A stretch of 64,000 nt of DNA, from NCBI GenBank assembly GCA_946811695.1, contig OX328126.1:5106962-5170961 (forward strand), given 5' to 3'. This DNA comes from Gonocerus acuteangulatus. Lineage: Eukaryota; Arthropoda; Insecta; Hemiptera; Coreidae. The notes beneath the pieces are model-generated. The model ran no database searches. It had not been told where the DNA came from and worked only from the letters and a program-made list of their open reading frames with translations. Positions 34,501 through 48,200 of the stretch are shown one piece after another. A program made the position numbers and the translations under genes. Numbering within the stretch: the first letter of the stretch is position 1; each line of letters opens with the position of its first letter.

Positions 34501-37500
34501 CCTTCTCTCCTGCCACCTATATATCATTTCCTACCATTCCTGGGAGAGATACGGCTAAATATGCAGTCATGACTTGTTATGATTCTTGGCATCCTTACAT
34601 CTCCTTTTGCAATCCTATCCCACCCCCTTCTCTCCTGCCACCTATATATCATTTCCTACCATTCCTGGGTGAGATATGGCTAAATATGCAGTCATGACTT
34701 GTTATGATTCTTGGCATCCTTACATCTCCTTTTGCAATCCTATCCCACCCCCTTCTCTCCTGCCACCTATATATCATTTCCTACCATTCCTGGGTGAGAT
34801 ATGGCTAAATATGCAGTCATGACTTGTTATGATTCTTGGCATCCTTAACCTCTCCTTTTGCAATCCTATCCCACCCCCTTCTCTCCTGCCACCTATATAT
34901 CATTTCCTACCATTCATAGGTGAGATACGGCTAAATATGCAGTCATGACTTGTTATGATTCTTGGCATCCTTACACCTCTCCTTTTGCAATCCTATCCCA
35001 CCCCCTTCTCTCCTGCCACCTATATATCATTTCCTACCATTCCTGGGTGAGATATGGCTAAATATGCAGTCATGACTTGTTATGATTCTTGGCATCCTTA
35101 CATCTCCTTTTGCAATCCTATCCCACCCCCTTCTCTCCTGCCACCTATATATCATTTCCTACCATTCCTGGGTGAGATATGGCTAAATATGCAGTCATGA
35201 CTTGTTATGATTCTTGGCATCCTTACATCTCCTTTTGCAATCCTATCCCACCCCCTTCTCTCCTGCCACCTATATATCATTTCCTACCATTCCTGGGAGA
35301 GATACGGCTAAATATGCAGTCATGACTTGTTATGATTCTTGGCATCCTTAACCTCTCCTTTTGCAATCCTATCCCACCCCCTTCTCTCCTGCCACCTATA
35401 TATCATTTCCTACCATTCCTGGGAGAGATATGGCTAAATATGCAGTCATGACTTGTTATGATTCTTGGCATCCTTACACCTCTCCTTTTGCAATCCTATC
35501 CCACCCCCTTCTCTCCTGCCACCTATATATCATTTCCTACCATTCCTGGGAGAGATACGGCTAAATATGCAGTCATGACTTGTTATGATTCTTGGCATCC
35601 TTACATCTCCTTTTGCAATCCTATCCCACCCCCTTCTCTTCTGCCACCTATATATTATTTCCTACCATTCCTGGGAGAGATATGGCTAAATATGCAGTCA
35701 TGACTTGTTATGATTCTTGGCATCCTTACATCTCCTTTTGCAATCCTATCCCACCCCCTTCTCTCCTGCCACCTATATATCATTTCCTACCATTCCTGGG
35801 TGAGATATGGCTAAATATGCAGTCATGACTTGTTATGATTCTTGGCATCCTTAACCTCTCCTTTTGCAATCCTATCCCACCCCCTTCTCTCCTGCCACCT
35901 ATATATCATTTCCTACCATTCCTGGGAGAGATATGGCTAAATATGCAGTCATGACTTGTTATGATTTTCGGCATCCTTAACCTCTCCTTTTGCAATCCTA
36001 TCCCACCCCCTTCTTTCCTGCCACCTATATATCATTTCCTACCATTCCTGGGAGAGATACGGCTAAATATGCAGTCATGACTTGTTATGATTCTTGGCAT
36101 CCTTAACCTCTCCTTTTGCAATCCTATCCCACCCCCTTCTCTCCTGCCACCTATATATCATTTCCTACCATTCCTGGGAGAGATACGGCTAAATATGCAG
36201 TCATGACTTGTTATGATTCTTGGCATCCTTACATCTCCTTTTGCAATCCTATCCCACCCCCTTCTCTCCTGCCACCTATATATCATTTCCTACCATTCCT
36301 GGGAGAGATATGGCTAAATATGCAGTCATGACTTGTTATGATTCTTGGCATCCTTAACCTCTCCTTTTGCAATCCTATACCACCCCCTTCTCTCCTGCCA
36401 CCTATATATCATTTCCTACCATTCCTGGGAGAGATATGGCTAAATATGCAGTCATGACTTGTTATGATTCTTGGCATCCTTACTCCTCTCCTTTTGCAAT
36501 CCTATCCCACCCCCTTCTCTCCTGCCACCTATATATCATTTCCTACCATTCCTGGGAGAGATACGGCTAAATATGTAGTCATGACTTGTTATGATTCTTG
36601 GCATCCTTACATCTCCTTTTGCAATCCTATCCCACCCCCTTCTCTCCTGCCACCTATATATCATTTCCTACCATTCCTGGGAGAGATACGGCTAAATATG
36701 TAGTCATGACTTGTTATGATTCTTGGCATCCTTACATCTCCTTTTGCAATCCTATCCCACCCCCTTCTCTCCTGCCACCTATATATCATTTCCTACCATT
36801 CCTGGGTGAGATATGGCTAAATATGCAGTCATGACTTGTTATGATTCTTGGCATCCTTAACCTCTCCTTTTGCAATCCTATCCCACCCCCTTCTCTCCTG
36901 CCACCTATATATCATTTCCTACCATTCCTGGGAGAGATACGGCTAAATATGCAGTCATGACTTGTTATGATTCTTGGCATCCTTACACCTCTCCTTTTGC
37001 AATCCTATCCCACCCCCTTCTCTCCTGCCACCTATATATCATTTCCTACCATTCCTGGGAGAGATATGGCTAAATATGCAGTCATGACTTGTTATGATTC
37101 TTGGCATCCTTACTCCTCTCCTTTTGCAATCCTATCCCACCCCCTTCTCTCCTGCCACCTATATATCATTTCCTACCATTCCTGGGAGAGATACGGCTAA
37201 ATATGCAGTCATGACTTGTTATGATTCTTGGCATCCTTACATCTCCTTTTGCAATCCTATCCCACCCCCTTCTCTCCTGCCACCTATATATCATTTCCTA
37301 CCATTCCTGGGAGAGATACGGTAAATATGCAGTCATGACTTGTTATGATTCTTGGCATGCTTAACCTCTCCTTTTGCAATCCTATCCCACCCCCTTCTCT
37401 CCTGCCACCTATATATCATTTCCTACCATTCATAGGTGAGATACGGCTAAATATGCAGTCATGACTTGTTATGATTCTTGGCATCCTTACACCTCTCCTT

Positions 37501-40500
37501 TTGCAATCCTATCCCACCCCCTTCTCTCCTGCCACCTATATATCATTTACTACCATTCCTGGGTGAGATATGGCTAAATATGCAGTCATGACTTGTTATG
37601 ATTCTTGGCATCCTTACATCTCCTTTTGCAATCCTATCCCACCCCCTTCTCTCCTGCCACCTATATATCATTTCCTACCATTCCTGGGTGAGATATGGCT
37701 AAATATGCAGTCATGACTTGTTATGATTCTTGGCATCCTTACATCTCCTTTTGCAATCCTATCCCACCCCCTTCTCTCCTGCCACCTATATATCATTTCC
37801 TACCATTCCTGGGAGAGATACGGCTAAATATGCAGTCATGACTTGTTATGATTCTTGGCATCCTTAACCTCTCCTTTTGCAATCCTATCCCACCCCCTTC
37901 TCTCCTGCCACCTATATATCATTTCCTACCATTCCTGGGAGAGATATGGCTAAATATGCAGTCATGACTTGTTATGATTCTTGGCATCCTTACACCTCTC
38001 CTTTTGCAATCCTATCCCACCCCCTTCTCTCCTGCCACCTATATATCATTTCCTACCATTCCTGGGAGAGATACGGCTAAATATGCAGTCATGACTTGTT
38101 ATGATTCTTGGCATCCTTACATCTCCTTTTGCAATCCTATCCCACCCCCTTCTCTCCTGCCACCTATATATTATTTCCTACCATTCCTGGGAGAGATATG
38201 GCTAAATATGCAGTCATGACTTGTTATGATTCTTGGCATCCTTACATCTCCTTTTGCAATCCTATCCCACCCCCTTCTCTCCTGCCACCTATATATCATT
38301 TCCTACCATTCCTGGGTGAGATATGGCTAAATATGCAGTCATGACTTGTTATGATTCTTGGCATCCTTAACCTCTCCTTTTGCAATCCTATCCCACCCCC
38401 TTCTCTCCTGCCACCTATATATCATTTCCTACCATTCCTGGGAGAGATATGGCTAAATATGCAGTCATGACTTGTTATGATTTTCGGCATCCTTAACCTC
38501 TCCTTTTGCAATCCTATCCCACCCCCTTCTCTCCTGCCACCTATATATCATTTCCTACCATTCCTGGGAGAGATACGGCTAAATATGCAGTCATGACTTG
38601 TTATGATTCTTGGCATCCTTAACCTCTCCTTTTGCAATCCTATCCCAACCCCTTCTCTCCTGCCACCTATATATCATTTCCTACCATTCCTGGGAGAGAT
38701 ACGGCTAAATATGCAGTCATGACTTGTTATGATTCTTGGCATCCTTACATCTCCTTTTGCAATCCTATCCCACCCCCTTCTCTCCTGCCACCTATATATC
38801 ATTTCCTACCATTCCTGGGAGAGATATGTCTAAATATGCAGTCATGACTTGTTATGATTCTTGGCATCCTTAACCTCTCCTTTTGCAATCCTATCCCACC
38901 CCCTTCTCTCCTGCCACCTATATATCATTTCCTACCATTCCTGGGAGAGATATGGCTAAATATGCAGTCATGACTTGTTATGATTCTTGGCATCCTTAAC
39001 CTCTCCTTTTGCAATCCTATCCCACCCCCTTCTCTCCTGCCACCTATATATCATTTCCTACCATTCCTGGGTGAGATATGGCTAAATATGCAGTCATGAC
39101 TTGTTATGATTCTTGGCATCCTTACATCTCCTTTTGCAATCCTATCCCATCCCCTTCTCTCCTGCCACCTATATATCATTTCCTACCATTCCTGGGAGAG
39201 ATACGGCTAAATATGCAGTCATGACTTGTTATGATTCTTGGCATCCTTACATCTCCTTTTGCAATCTTATCCCACCCCCTTCTCTCCTGCCACCTATATA
39301 TCATTTCCTACCATTCCTGGGAGAGATACGGCTAAATATGCAGTCATGACTTGTTATGATTCTTGGCATCCTTACACCTCTCCTTTTGCAATCCTATCCC
39401 ACCCCCTTCTCTCCTGCCACCTATATATCATTTCCTACCATTCCTGGGAGAGATATGGCTAAATATGCAGTCATGACTTGTTATGATTCTTGGCATCCTT
39501 ACTCCTCTCCTTTTGCAATCCTATCCCACCCCCTTCTCTCCTGCCACCTATATATCATTTCCTACCATTCCTGGGAGAGATACGGCTAAATATGTAGTCA
39601 TGACTTGTTATGATTCTTGGCATCCTTACATCTCCTTTTGCAATCCTATCCCACCCCCTTCTCTCCTGCCACCTATATATCATTTCCTACCATTCCTGGG
39701 AGAGATACGGCTAAATATGTAGTCATGACTTGTTATGATTCTTGGCATCCTTACATCTCCTTTTGCAATCCTATCCCACCCCCTTCTCTCCTGCCACCTA
39801 TATATCATTTCCTACCATTCCTGGGTGAGATATGGCTAAATATGCAGTCATGACTTGTTATGATTCTTGGCATCCTTAACCTCTCCTTTTGCAATCCTAT
39901 CCCACCCCCTTCTCTCCTGCCACCTATATATCATTTCCTACCATTCCTGGGAGAGATACGGCTAAATATGCAGTCATGACTTGTTATGATTCTTGGCATC
40001 CTTACACCTCTCCTTTTGCAATCCTATCCCACCCCCTTCTCTCCTGCCACCTATATATCATTTCCTACCATTCCTGGGAGAGATATGGCTAAATATGCAG
40101 TCATGACTTGTTATGATTCTTGGCATCCTTACTCCTCTCCTTTTGCAATCCTATCCCACCCCCTTCTCTCCTGCCACCTATATATCATTTCCTACCATTC
40201 CTGGGAGAGATACGGCTAAATATGCAGTCATGACTTGTTATGATTCTTGGCATCCTTACATCTCCTTTTGCAATCCTATCCCACCCCCTTCTCTCCTGCC
40301 ACCTATATATCATTTCCTACCATTCCTGGGAGAGATACGGCTAAATATGCAGTCATGACTTGTTATGATTCTTGGCATCCTTAACCTCTCCTTTTGCAAT
40401 CCTATCCCACCCCCTTCTCTCCTGCCACCTATATATCATTTCCTACCATTCCTGGGAGAGATATGGCTAAATATGCAGTCATGACTTGTTATGATTCTTG

Positions 40501-40717
40501 GCATCCTTAACCTCTCCTTTTGCAATCCTATCCCACCCCCTTCTCTCCTGCCACCTATATATCATTTCCTACCATTCCTGGGAGAGATATGGCTAAATAT
40601 GCAGTCATGACTTGTTATGATTCTTGGCATCCTTAACCTCTCCTTTTGCAATCCTATCCCACCCCCTTCTCTCCTGCCACCTATATATCATTTCCTACCA
40701 TTCCTGGGAGAGATAAG
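25503..40717. repeat. 126-bp satellite, ~121 units
   Basis: Tandem units of 125, 126 or 127 bp contain TATGCAGTCATGACTTGTTA, GCAATCCTATCCCACCCCCT and CATTTCCTACCATTCCTGGG. Length classes are set by one junction: CCTTACATCTCC (125), CCTTAACCTCTCC (126) or CCTTACACCTCTCC (127). Other variable sites are TGGGAGAG/TGGGTGAG/CATAGGTGAG and ATACGG/ATATGG. Open frames of 67-81 codons recur with the unit and are not genes. The array occupies nearly a quarter of the window. Confidence 0.97.
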
Positions 40718-41040
40718 GCTAAATATGAAAGTGATAAAACCTATGCAATTCATAAGACCAGAATTTCAGGCTTAAAGCTTCTTTATACCAGCGATAGGTA
40801 TTCAAAACAGTTTTGCTAAGAAAATATCCGTGATTGAATTTTTTTGAGTATTTTATCAGTTTCACTATTTATTTATTATCAAGACTCTGATAACGCAGAT
40901 GATTCGCTCGATAATTACAAATCTCTTCTTATTATTAAACAGTTATTACAACTTCTTATTGATATTTCATGTAATGTAAAAACATTAACGTACAATAAAA
41001 GTATTTCACAAATTAACACAACAGTTATAAGTATGTACAC
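40718..41040. other. unassigned flank of the satellite
   Basis: A forward frame from about 40844 runs into (TA)n. The ~60 codons before the microsatellite ([20 protein letters not shown]) resemble nothing I recognise, so I do not call a gene. Confidence 0.4.

Positions 41041-41520
<480 letters not shown>

Positions 41521-41567
<47 letters not shown>
41521..41567. repeat. (TA)n microsatellite
   Basis: A pure TA run flanked by non-repetitive DNA. Confidence 0.95.
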
Positions 41568-41570
<3 letters not shown>

Positions 41571-42300
41571 GATAGAAATATATTTATGACACTGCTAAAA
41601 ATAATTAATAAATATTGGCCTTAGAAAAATACCATTTTGTAAAGTGCCTTTTCGGCTAAAGAGCTCCGGTAGAAGGTTGAGAGATTGTGCTATAAGCGCC
41701 CTTTAAAAACAAGCAAAGTGAAGAGATAAGACTGGCTTTATATATGAAAAGCTCCAGCCATCCATAAACACAGGAGGCGGTCCAGGGGGAAGGGGGGGGG
41801 TGGAAAATGGGAAAATTTGATTGATTATTAAAATGAAGCTTGCCCCGGGCGTAGCTTCCTTTCCAACCTAAATTGGGGGCTTGGACCCCCCTAGGGGGTG
41901 TAATTAATGAAGTCACTAATTAATCCGAGGCCTGTTGACATTCTGTTTTAATCAGATTTATCCTAGACGGGGGTCTCCACCTCTGCCAAGGTCTGCTATC
42001 TCTGTGTATTTTCTCTGAAATGTGAGCTTTGTTTGTGATTTTCAAAGCTTTTTGTCTTCTCCTTTTAATGAGCTTGATTCGTATGACTTGAGAAGCCTCA
42101 CATGACCTGGCTAGGGATATGATTACCTAAGGCCAATAGGTTTACCTTCAATTTTTGTGTTACCTTATCAGAAGGAGGAAACCCGCTTGTAAGGTTGACC
42201 TCACGTAGCAAAGCGTTAGGCGTGCCCAGTTGAACATTTCACGTTTCAGAATCCATTGCTCATGAAAATAGAGGAGTTCATAGTTGTATGTATACTAGTG
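41568..42300. other. unassigned region
   Basis: No gene recognised. Contains the near-palindromic TAATTA...TGAAGTCA...TAATTA site at 41901-41922, described separately. Confidence 0.5.
41901..41922. promoter_or_regulatory. CRE-like palindrome flanked by TAATTA, site 1
   Basis: TAATTAATGA followed by AGTCACTAATTA: two homeodomain-type TAATTA cores bracket a TGAAGTCA (CRE/AP-1-like) centre in a near-palindrome. A 22 bp match with one mismatch is at 50904-50925. A regulatory role is inference only. Confidence 0.25.
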
Positions 42301-42344
42301 CATCATGGAGCAAACTATTGAACGAACATATTCTATCTCTTGGC

Positions 42345-42530
42345 GAAGCAATATATTGAAAAATGGTCTAATTCCATACTTTATTTCAGCCATTAAAGAA
42401 TAATTCATAAATAAAGTTGTGACAATTAGCGACAAGCCGTATTGTCCACAATCCAAGAGCAAAGCCACGAATCTGAAAAACGAGAATTTCCATATTCCAT
42501 AGTTTGGCATGGCAGGGACGATTTGTCTGT
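42345..42530 (+). repeat. dispersed repeat family C, copy 1
   Basis: Aligns with 44965-45135: AATATATTGAAAAATGGTCT, CACAATCCAAGAGCAAAG, CTGAAAAACGAGA and ATAGTTTGGCATGGCAGGG. A forward frame from about 42442 (STIQEQSHESEKREFPYSIV) is partly kept in the second copy but interrupted by TGA there, so coding status is unresolved. Confidence 0.75.
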
Positions 42531-42805
42531 TTGGTCCCTAAAATATACAGATTATAATGAAATTTGGAGCAAAAATTGGTTGTATGATTTGGAGGATCAA
42601 ATTCTTCAACCAGCAAAATCCGTCGAACGTAACATTTATTTTTGGGAGAAATTCGCGTACATTTTTACGTTCTTAATCCTGCGTGTAAACATTTTATGAG
42701 TAATTTGACATGGAAAATCTAATGATACCATTTCCAAGTCCATAACTATAACCGTTGTTGATGAAAATAAAATAAACTAGATTTTTCATGAAATTGTTTT
42801 GCATT

Positions 42806-43600
42806 TTATTTTATCTGGAAACTGTTGGTTGTTGTAATAATAGCAAATTTTTAAGGTATTCCGAGTTGAAGTGGCTATTTCCATCAATTCGACGACAATA
42901 TTTCTTAGGTTCCTTCCTTTACCAAACCATTTCTTCCAAATCTCCTTCCTATATTTACAACACCCTTCAGTTTAAATAGTCTGTCCAATCCCGTGGTACG
43001 CACTCCCGTCCCTCCGATCTCTATCCTCCCACTCATAAAACAGCCTTCTCCGACCGTTCCTTCATCTCCCGAGCCTCCTCCTTCTGGAACTCTATCCCTC
43101 TTTCCATTCGACGCACTCCTTCCTTACCTGTCTTTAAATCCCGCCTCTTTGCTTTTCTCCTATCCTCCCAGGAAGACACTTCTTAGAATTTCACCACCAG
43201 GAAGACCAGATTACCTTTGTAAATTATATTGCTGTTTTCTTCTCGTGTTTATGTATTTATTCTAGTTCATATCTTTTTAAAGCCCCCATTCCTTTAATAT
43301 TTATTTAAGGTTTTAATATTTATTTGTTTATTTAAACTCTTTAATTTTATTCCCATCCCCCTCTGAACATTGTATCATCATTGCCCCATTCCAATTATAT
43401 GTACATATTTACTTATATTTCATTTTATTATTTAAGGCTTCATATATAATATTTGTATTATTTTTCATTTATTATACTTTTGTTTTTTCTTTATTTATAA
43501 TTATATTTTTAGGTTAAATTTCTTTATTGTTTATTTTGTATTTATTTTTATTCTTATGGGACGAAGTCCCAGATTAAAATTTTTTTTTTCATTCACTCAT
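42806..43600 (+). pseudogene. LINE 3' end (RT C-terminus plus 3' UTR)
   Basis: In one frame the plus strand reads ELKWLFPSIRRQYFLGSFLY, QTISSKSPSYIYNTLQFK, a TAG at 42977, then GTHSRPSDLYPPTHKTAFSD, RSFISRASSFWNSIPLSIRR and TPSLPVFKSRLFAFLL to a TAG at 43184. The W-N-S-I-P and F-K-S-R motifs are the standard end of reverse transcriptases of CR1/L2/Jockey-like LINEs. About 400 bp of AT-rich 3' UTR follows, ending GGGACGAAGTCCCAGATTAA and a T-run near 43580-43590. It is strongly 5'-truncated and carries one in-frame stop. Confidence 0.8.
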
Positions 43601-43625
43601 TCAAAAATGTTGGGTTCTTAAGCAA

Positions 43626-44608
43626 TTTTAGATACAGCGATCACTTTCGGAGATAGGGGTGCTCAAATGGAGTATTTTAGATACAGCGATCACTTTCGGA
43701 GATAGGGGTGCTCAAATGGAGTATTTTAGATACAGCGATCACTTTCGGAGATAGGGGTGCTTAAATGGAGTATTTTAGATACAGCGATCACTTTCGGAGA
43801 TAGGGGTGCTCAAATGGAGTATTTTAGATACAGCGATCACTTTCGGAGATAGGGGTGCTTAAATGGAGTATTTTAGATACAGCGATCACTTTCGGAGATA
43901 GGGGTGCTCAAATGGAGTATTTTAGATACAGCGATCACTTTCGGAGATAGGGGTGCTGAAATGGAGTATTTTAGATACAGCGATCACTTTCGGAGATATG
44001 GGGGCTCAAATGGAGTATTTTAGATACAGCGATCACTTTCGGAGATAGGGGTGCTCAAATGGAGTATTTTAGATACAGCGATCACTTTCGGAGATAGGGG
44101 TGCTCAAATGGAGTATTTTAGATACAGCGATCACTTTCGGAGATAGGGGTGCTCAAATGGAGTATTTTAGATACAGCGATCACTTTCGGAGATAGGGGTG
44201 CTTAAATGGAGTATTTTAGATACAGCGATCACTTTCGGAGATAGGGGTGCTCAAATGGAGTATTTTAGATACAGCGATCACTTTCGGAGATAGGGGTGGT
44301 TAAATGGAGTATTTTAGATACAGCGATCACTTTCGGAGATAGGGGTGCTTAAATGGAGTATTTTAGATACAGCGAACACTTTCGGAGATAGGGGTGCTGA
44401 AATGGAGTATTTTAGATACAGCGATCACTTTCAGAGATAGGGGTGCTCAAATGGAGTATTTTAGATACAGCGATCACTTTCGGAGATAGGGGTGTTCAAA
44501 TGGAGTATTTTAGATACAGCGATCACTTTCGGAGATAGGGGTGCTCAAATGGAGTATTTTAGATACAGCGATCACTTTCGGAGATAGGGGTGCTTAAATG
44601 GAGTATTT
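43626..44608. repeat. 49-bp tandem array, ~20 units
   Basis: The unit contains TTTTAGATACAGCGATCACT, TTCGGAGATAGGGGTGCT and CAAATGGAGTA. Variation is mostly CTCAA/CTTAA/CTGAA at one junction. Very homogeneous, no coding potential. Confidence 0.96.
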
Positions 44609-44611
44609 TTC

Positions 44612-44960
44612 GCCTAGGATACTGTCAGTTTCCTCTTGTGGCGTCTGAGATCTTATTTTATAATGAAACTTAATTTACATTTTTGTATGTATTTAAATTT
44701 TTCACAAATGATTCAGACAGAATGGTAACGGTTTTTATTTTAAGGTTTCCAAACGATACGGGGGATAAGATCGGAATGACAAACTCGGCCTCTTCGACTT
44801 CCGCTCGGAAAGAACTATTAAAAAAATATAAAATAGAAATAAGGAATCATTCAAAGCACCGAAACCATTATTTTTGAAGTTTTAAGTTATATGTTTTAGT
44901 CCCGTCAAAAATTAATTGAGAAAAAGTCGTCCCTACCCTGTCAAACTATTCTATCCATTG
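44612..44960. other. unassigned spacer
   Basis: A 64-codon forward frame near 44683-44877 has no recognisable motif. Nothing else is seen. Confidence 0.45.
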
Positions 44961-44964
44961 ACCA

Positions 44965-45135
44965 AGTAATATATTGAAAAATAGTCTTATTCTATACTTT
45001 ATTTAAGGCGTTGAAGGCTATTCTAAAGGGGTTAGAGTTGGGAAAAGCCGTATCCTCCACAATCCAAGAGCAAAGTCTAGAACCTGAAAAACGAGATTTT
45101 GCATATTCGATAGTTTGACATGGTAGGGAGATCAT
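44965..45135 (+). repeat. dispersed repeat family C, copy 2
   Basis: A diverged copy of 42345-42530 in the same orientation, with a few indels and a TGA where copy 1 has TGG. The two copies flank the LINE end and the first 49 bp satellite. Confidence 0.75.
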
Positions 45136-45246
45136 GCTTCATATAAGAAAACAAAATTGCTATCATAAGGGGGCACATAAATTAGAATAAAATGCAGAAA
45201 TATTGCAAATTGTTTGATGTTCAGTTAAAATTTATTAAAATGTATT

Positions 45247-48200
45247 TGTAATACATGTGTAGGAGTTGGATATGCTAGGGTAGTCTCTTTCTTTTTGTAA
45301 TACATGTGTAGGAGTTGGATATGCTAGGGTAATCTCTTTCTTTTTGTAATACATGTGTAGGAGTTGGATATGCTAGGGTAGTCTCTTTCTTTTTGTAATA
45401 CATGTGTAGGAGTTGGATATGCTAGGGTAATCTCTTTCTTTTTGTAATACATGTGTAGGAGTTGGATATGCTAGGGTAATCTCTTTCTTTTTGTAATACA
45501 TGTGTAGGAGTTGGATATGCTAGGGTAGTCTCTTTCTTTTTGTAATACATGTGTAGGAGTTGGATATGCTAGGGTAGTCTCTTTCTTTTTGTAATACATG
45601 TGTAGGAGTTGGATATGCTAGGGTAGTCTCTTCCTTTCTGTAATACATGTGTAGGAGTTGGATATGCTAGGGTAATCTCTTTCTTTTTGTAATACATGTG
45701 TAGGAGTTGGATATGCTAGGGTAATCTCTTTCTTTTTGTAATACATGTGTAGGAGTTGGATATGCTAGGGTAATCTCTTTCTTTTTGTAATACATGTGTA
45801 GGAGTTGGATATGCTAGGGTAGTCTCTTTCTTTTTGTAATACATGTGTAGGAGTTGGATATGCTAGGGTAGTCTCTTTCTTTTTGTAATACATGTGTAGG
45901 AGTTGGATATGCTAGGGTAGTCTCTTTCTTTTTGTAATACATGTGTAGGAGTTGGATATGCTAGGGTAATCTCTTTCTTTTTGTAATACATGTGTAGGAG
46001 TTGGATATGCTAGGGTAATCTCTTTCTTTTTGTAATACATGTGTAGGAGTTGGATATGCTAGGGTAGTCTCTTTCTTTTTGTAATACATGTGTAGGAGTT
46101 GGATATGCTAGGGTAGTCTCTTTCTTTTTGTAATACATGTGTAGGAGTTGGATATGCTAGGGTAATCTCTTTCTTTTTGTAATACATGTGTAGGAGTTGG
46201 ATATGCTAGGGTAGTCTCTTTCTTTTTGTAATACATGTGTAGGAGTTGGATATGCTAGGGTTGTCTCTTTTTTTTGTAATACATGTGTAGGAGTTGGATA
46301 TGCTAGGGTAATCTCTTTCTTTTTGTAATACATGTGTAGGAGTTGGATATGCTAGGGTAGTCTCTTTTTTTTTGTAATACATGTGTAGGAGTTGGATATG
46401 CTAGGGTAGTCTCTTTCTTTTTGTAATACATGTGTAGGAGTTGGATATGCTAGGGTAGTCTCTTTCTTTTTGTAATACATGTGTAGGAGTTGGATATGCT
46501 AGGGTAATCTCTTTCTTTTTGTAATACATGTGTAGGAGTTGGATATGCTAGGGTAATCTCTTTCTTTTTGTAATACATGTGTAGGAGTTGGATATGCTAG
46601 GGTAATCTCTTTCTTTTTGTAATACATGTGTAGGAGTTGGATATGCTAGGGTAGTCTCTTTCTTTTTGTAATACATGTGTAGGAGTTGGATATGCTAGGG
46701 TAATCTCTTTCTTTTTGTAATACATGTGTAGGAGTTGGATATGCTAGGGTAATCTCTTTCTTTTTGTAATACATGTATAGGAGTTGGATATGCTAGGGTA
46801 ATCTCTTTCTTTTTGTAATACATGTGTAGGAGTTGGATATGCTAGGGTAGTCTCTTTCTTTTTGTAATACATGTGTAGGAGTTGGATATGCTAGGGTAGT
46901 CTCTTTCTTTCTGTAATACATGTGTAGGAGTTGGATATGCTAGGGTAGTCTCTTCCTTTCTGTAATACATGTGTAGGAGTTGGATATGCTAGGGTAATCT
47001 CTTTCTTTTTGTAATACATGTGTAGGAGTTGGATATGCTAGGGTAATCTCTTTCTTTTTGTAATACATGTGTAGGAGTTGGATATGCTAGGGTAATCTCT
47101 TTCTTTTTGTAATACATGTGTAGGAGTTGGATATGCTAGGGTAGTCTCTTTCTTTTTGTAATACATGTGTAGGAGTTGGATATGCTAGGGTAGTCTCTTT
47201 CTTTTTGTAATACATGTGTAGGAGTTGGATATGCTAGGGTAGTCTCTTTCTTTTTGTAATACATGTGTAGGAGTTGGATATGCTAGGGTAGTCTCTTTCT
47301 TTTTGTAATACATGTGTAGGAGTTGGATATGCTAGGGTAATCTCTTTCTTTTTGTAATACATGTGTAGGAGTTGGATATGCTAGGGTAGTCTCTTTCTTT
47401 TTGTAATACATGTGTAGGAGTTGGATATGCTAGGGTAGTCTCTTTCTTTTTGTAATACATGTGTAGGAGTTGGATATGCTAGGGTAATCTCTTTCTTTTT
47501 GTAATACATGTGTAGGAGTTGGATATGCTAGGGTACTCTCTTTCTTTTTGTAATACATGTGTAGGAGTTGGATATGCTAGGGTAGTCTCTTTCTTTTTGT
47601 AATACATGTGTAGGAGTTGGATATGCTAGGGTAGTCTCTTTCTTTTTGTAATACATGTGTAGGAGTTGGATATGCTAGGGTAGTCTCTTTCTTTTTGTAA
47701 TACACGTGTAGGAGTTGGATATGCTAGGGTAGTCTCTTTCTTTTTGTAATACACGTGTAGGAGTTGGATATGCTAGGGTAATCTCTTTCTTTTTGTAATA
47801 CACGTGTAGGAGTTGGATATGCTAGGGTAGTCTCTTTCTTTTTGTAATACATGTGTAGGAGTTGGATATGCTAGGGTAGTCTTTTTCTTTTTGTAATACA
47901 TGTGTAGGAGTTGGATATGCTAGGGTAATCTCTTTCTTTTTGTAATACATGTGTAGGAGTTGGATATGCTAGGGTAGTCTCTTTCTTTTTGTAATACATG
48001 TGTAGGAGTTGGATATGCTAGGGTAGTCTCTTTTTTTTTGTAATACATGTGTAGGAGTTGGATATGCTAGGGTAATCTCTTTCTTTTTGTAATACATGTG
48101 TAGGAGTTGGATATGCTAGGGTAGTCTCTTTCTTTTTGTAATACATGTGTAGGAGTTGGATATGCTAGGGTAATCTCTTTCTTTTTGTAATACATGTGTA

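Noticed and set aside
25678..40358. Dozens of 67-81-codon forward frames
   Set aside because: Each is a shifted copy of the same 126 bp satellite; frame shifts with the 125/126/127 bp length classes.
25503..40717. Possible CRISPR-like array
   Set aside because: No repeat-spacer structure: the whole 126 bp unit is conserved, there are no unique spacers, and the context is eukaryotic.
42442..42699. 85-codon forward frame starting near TTG
   Set aside because: No ATG at the start; the duplicate at 45.05 kb has an in-frame TGA and indels, so coding is not supported.
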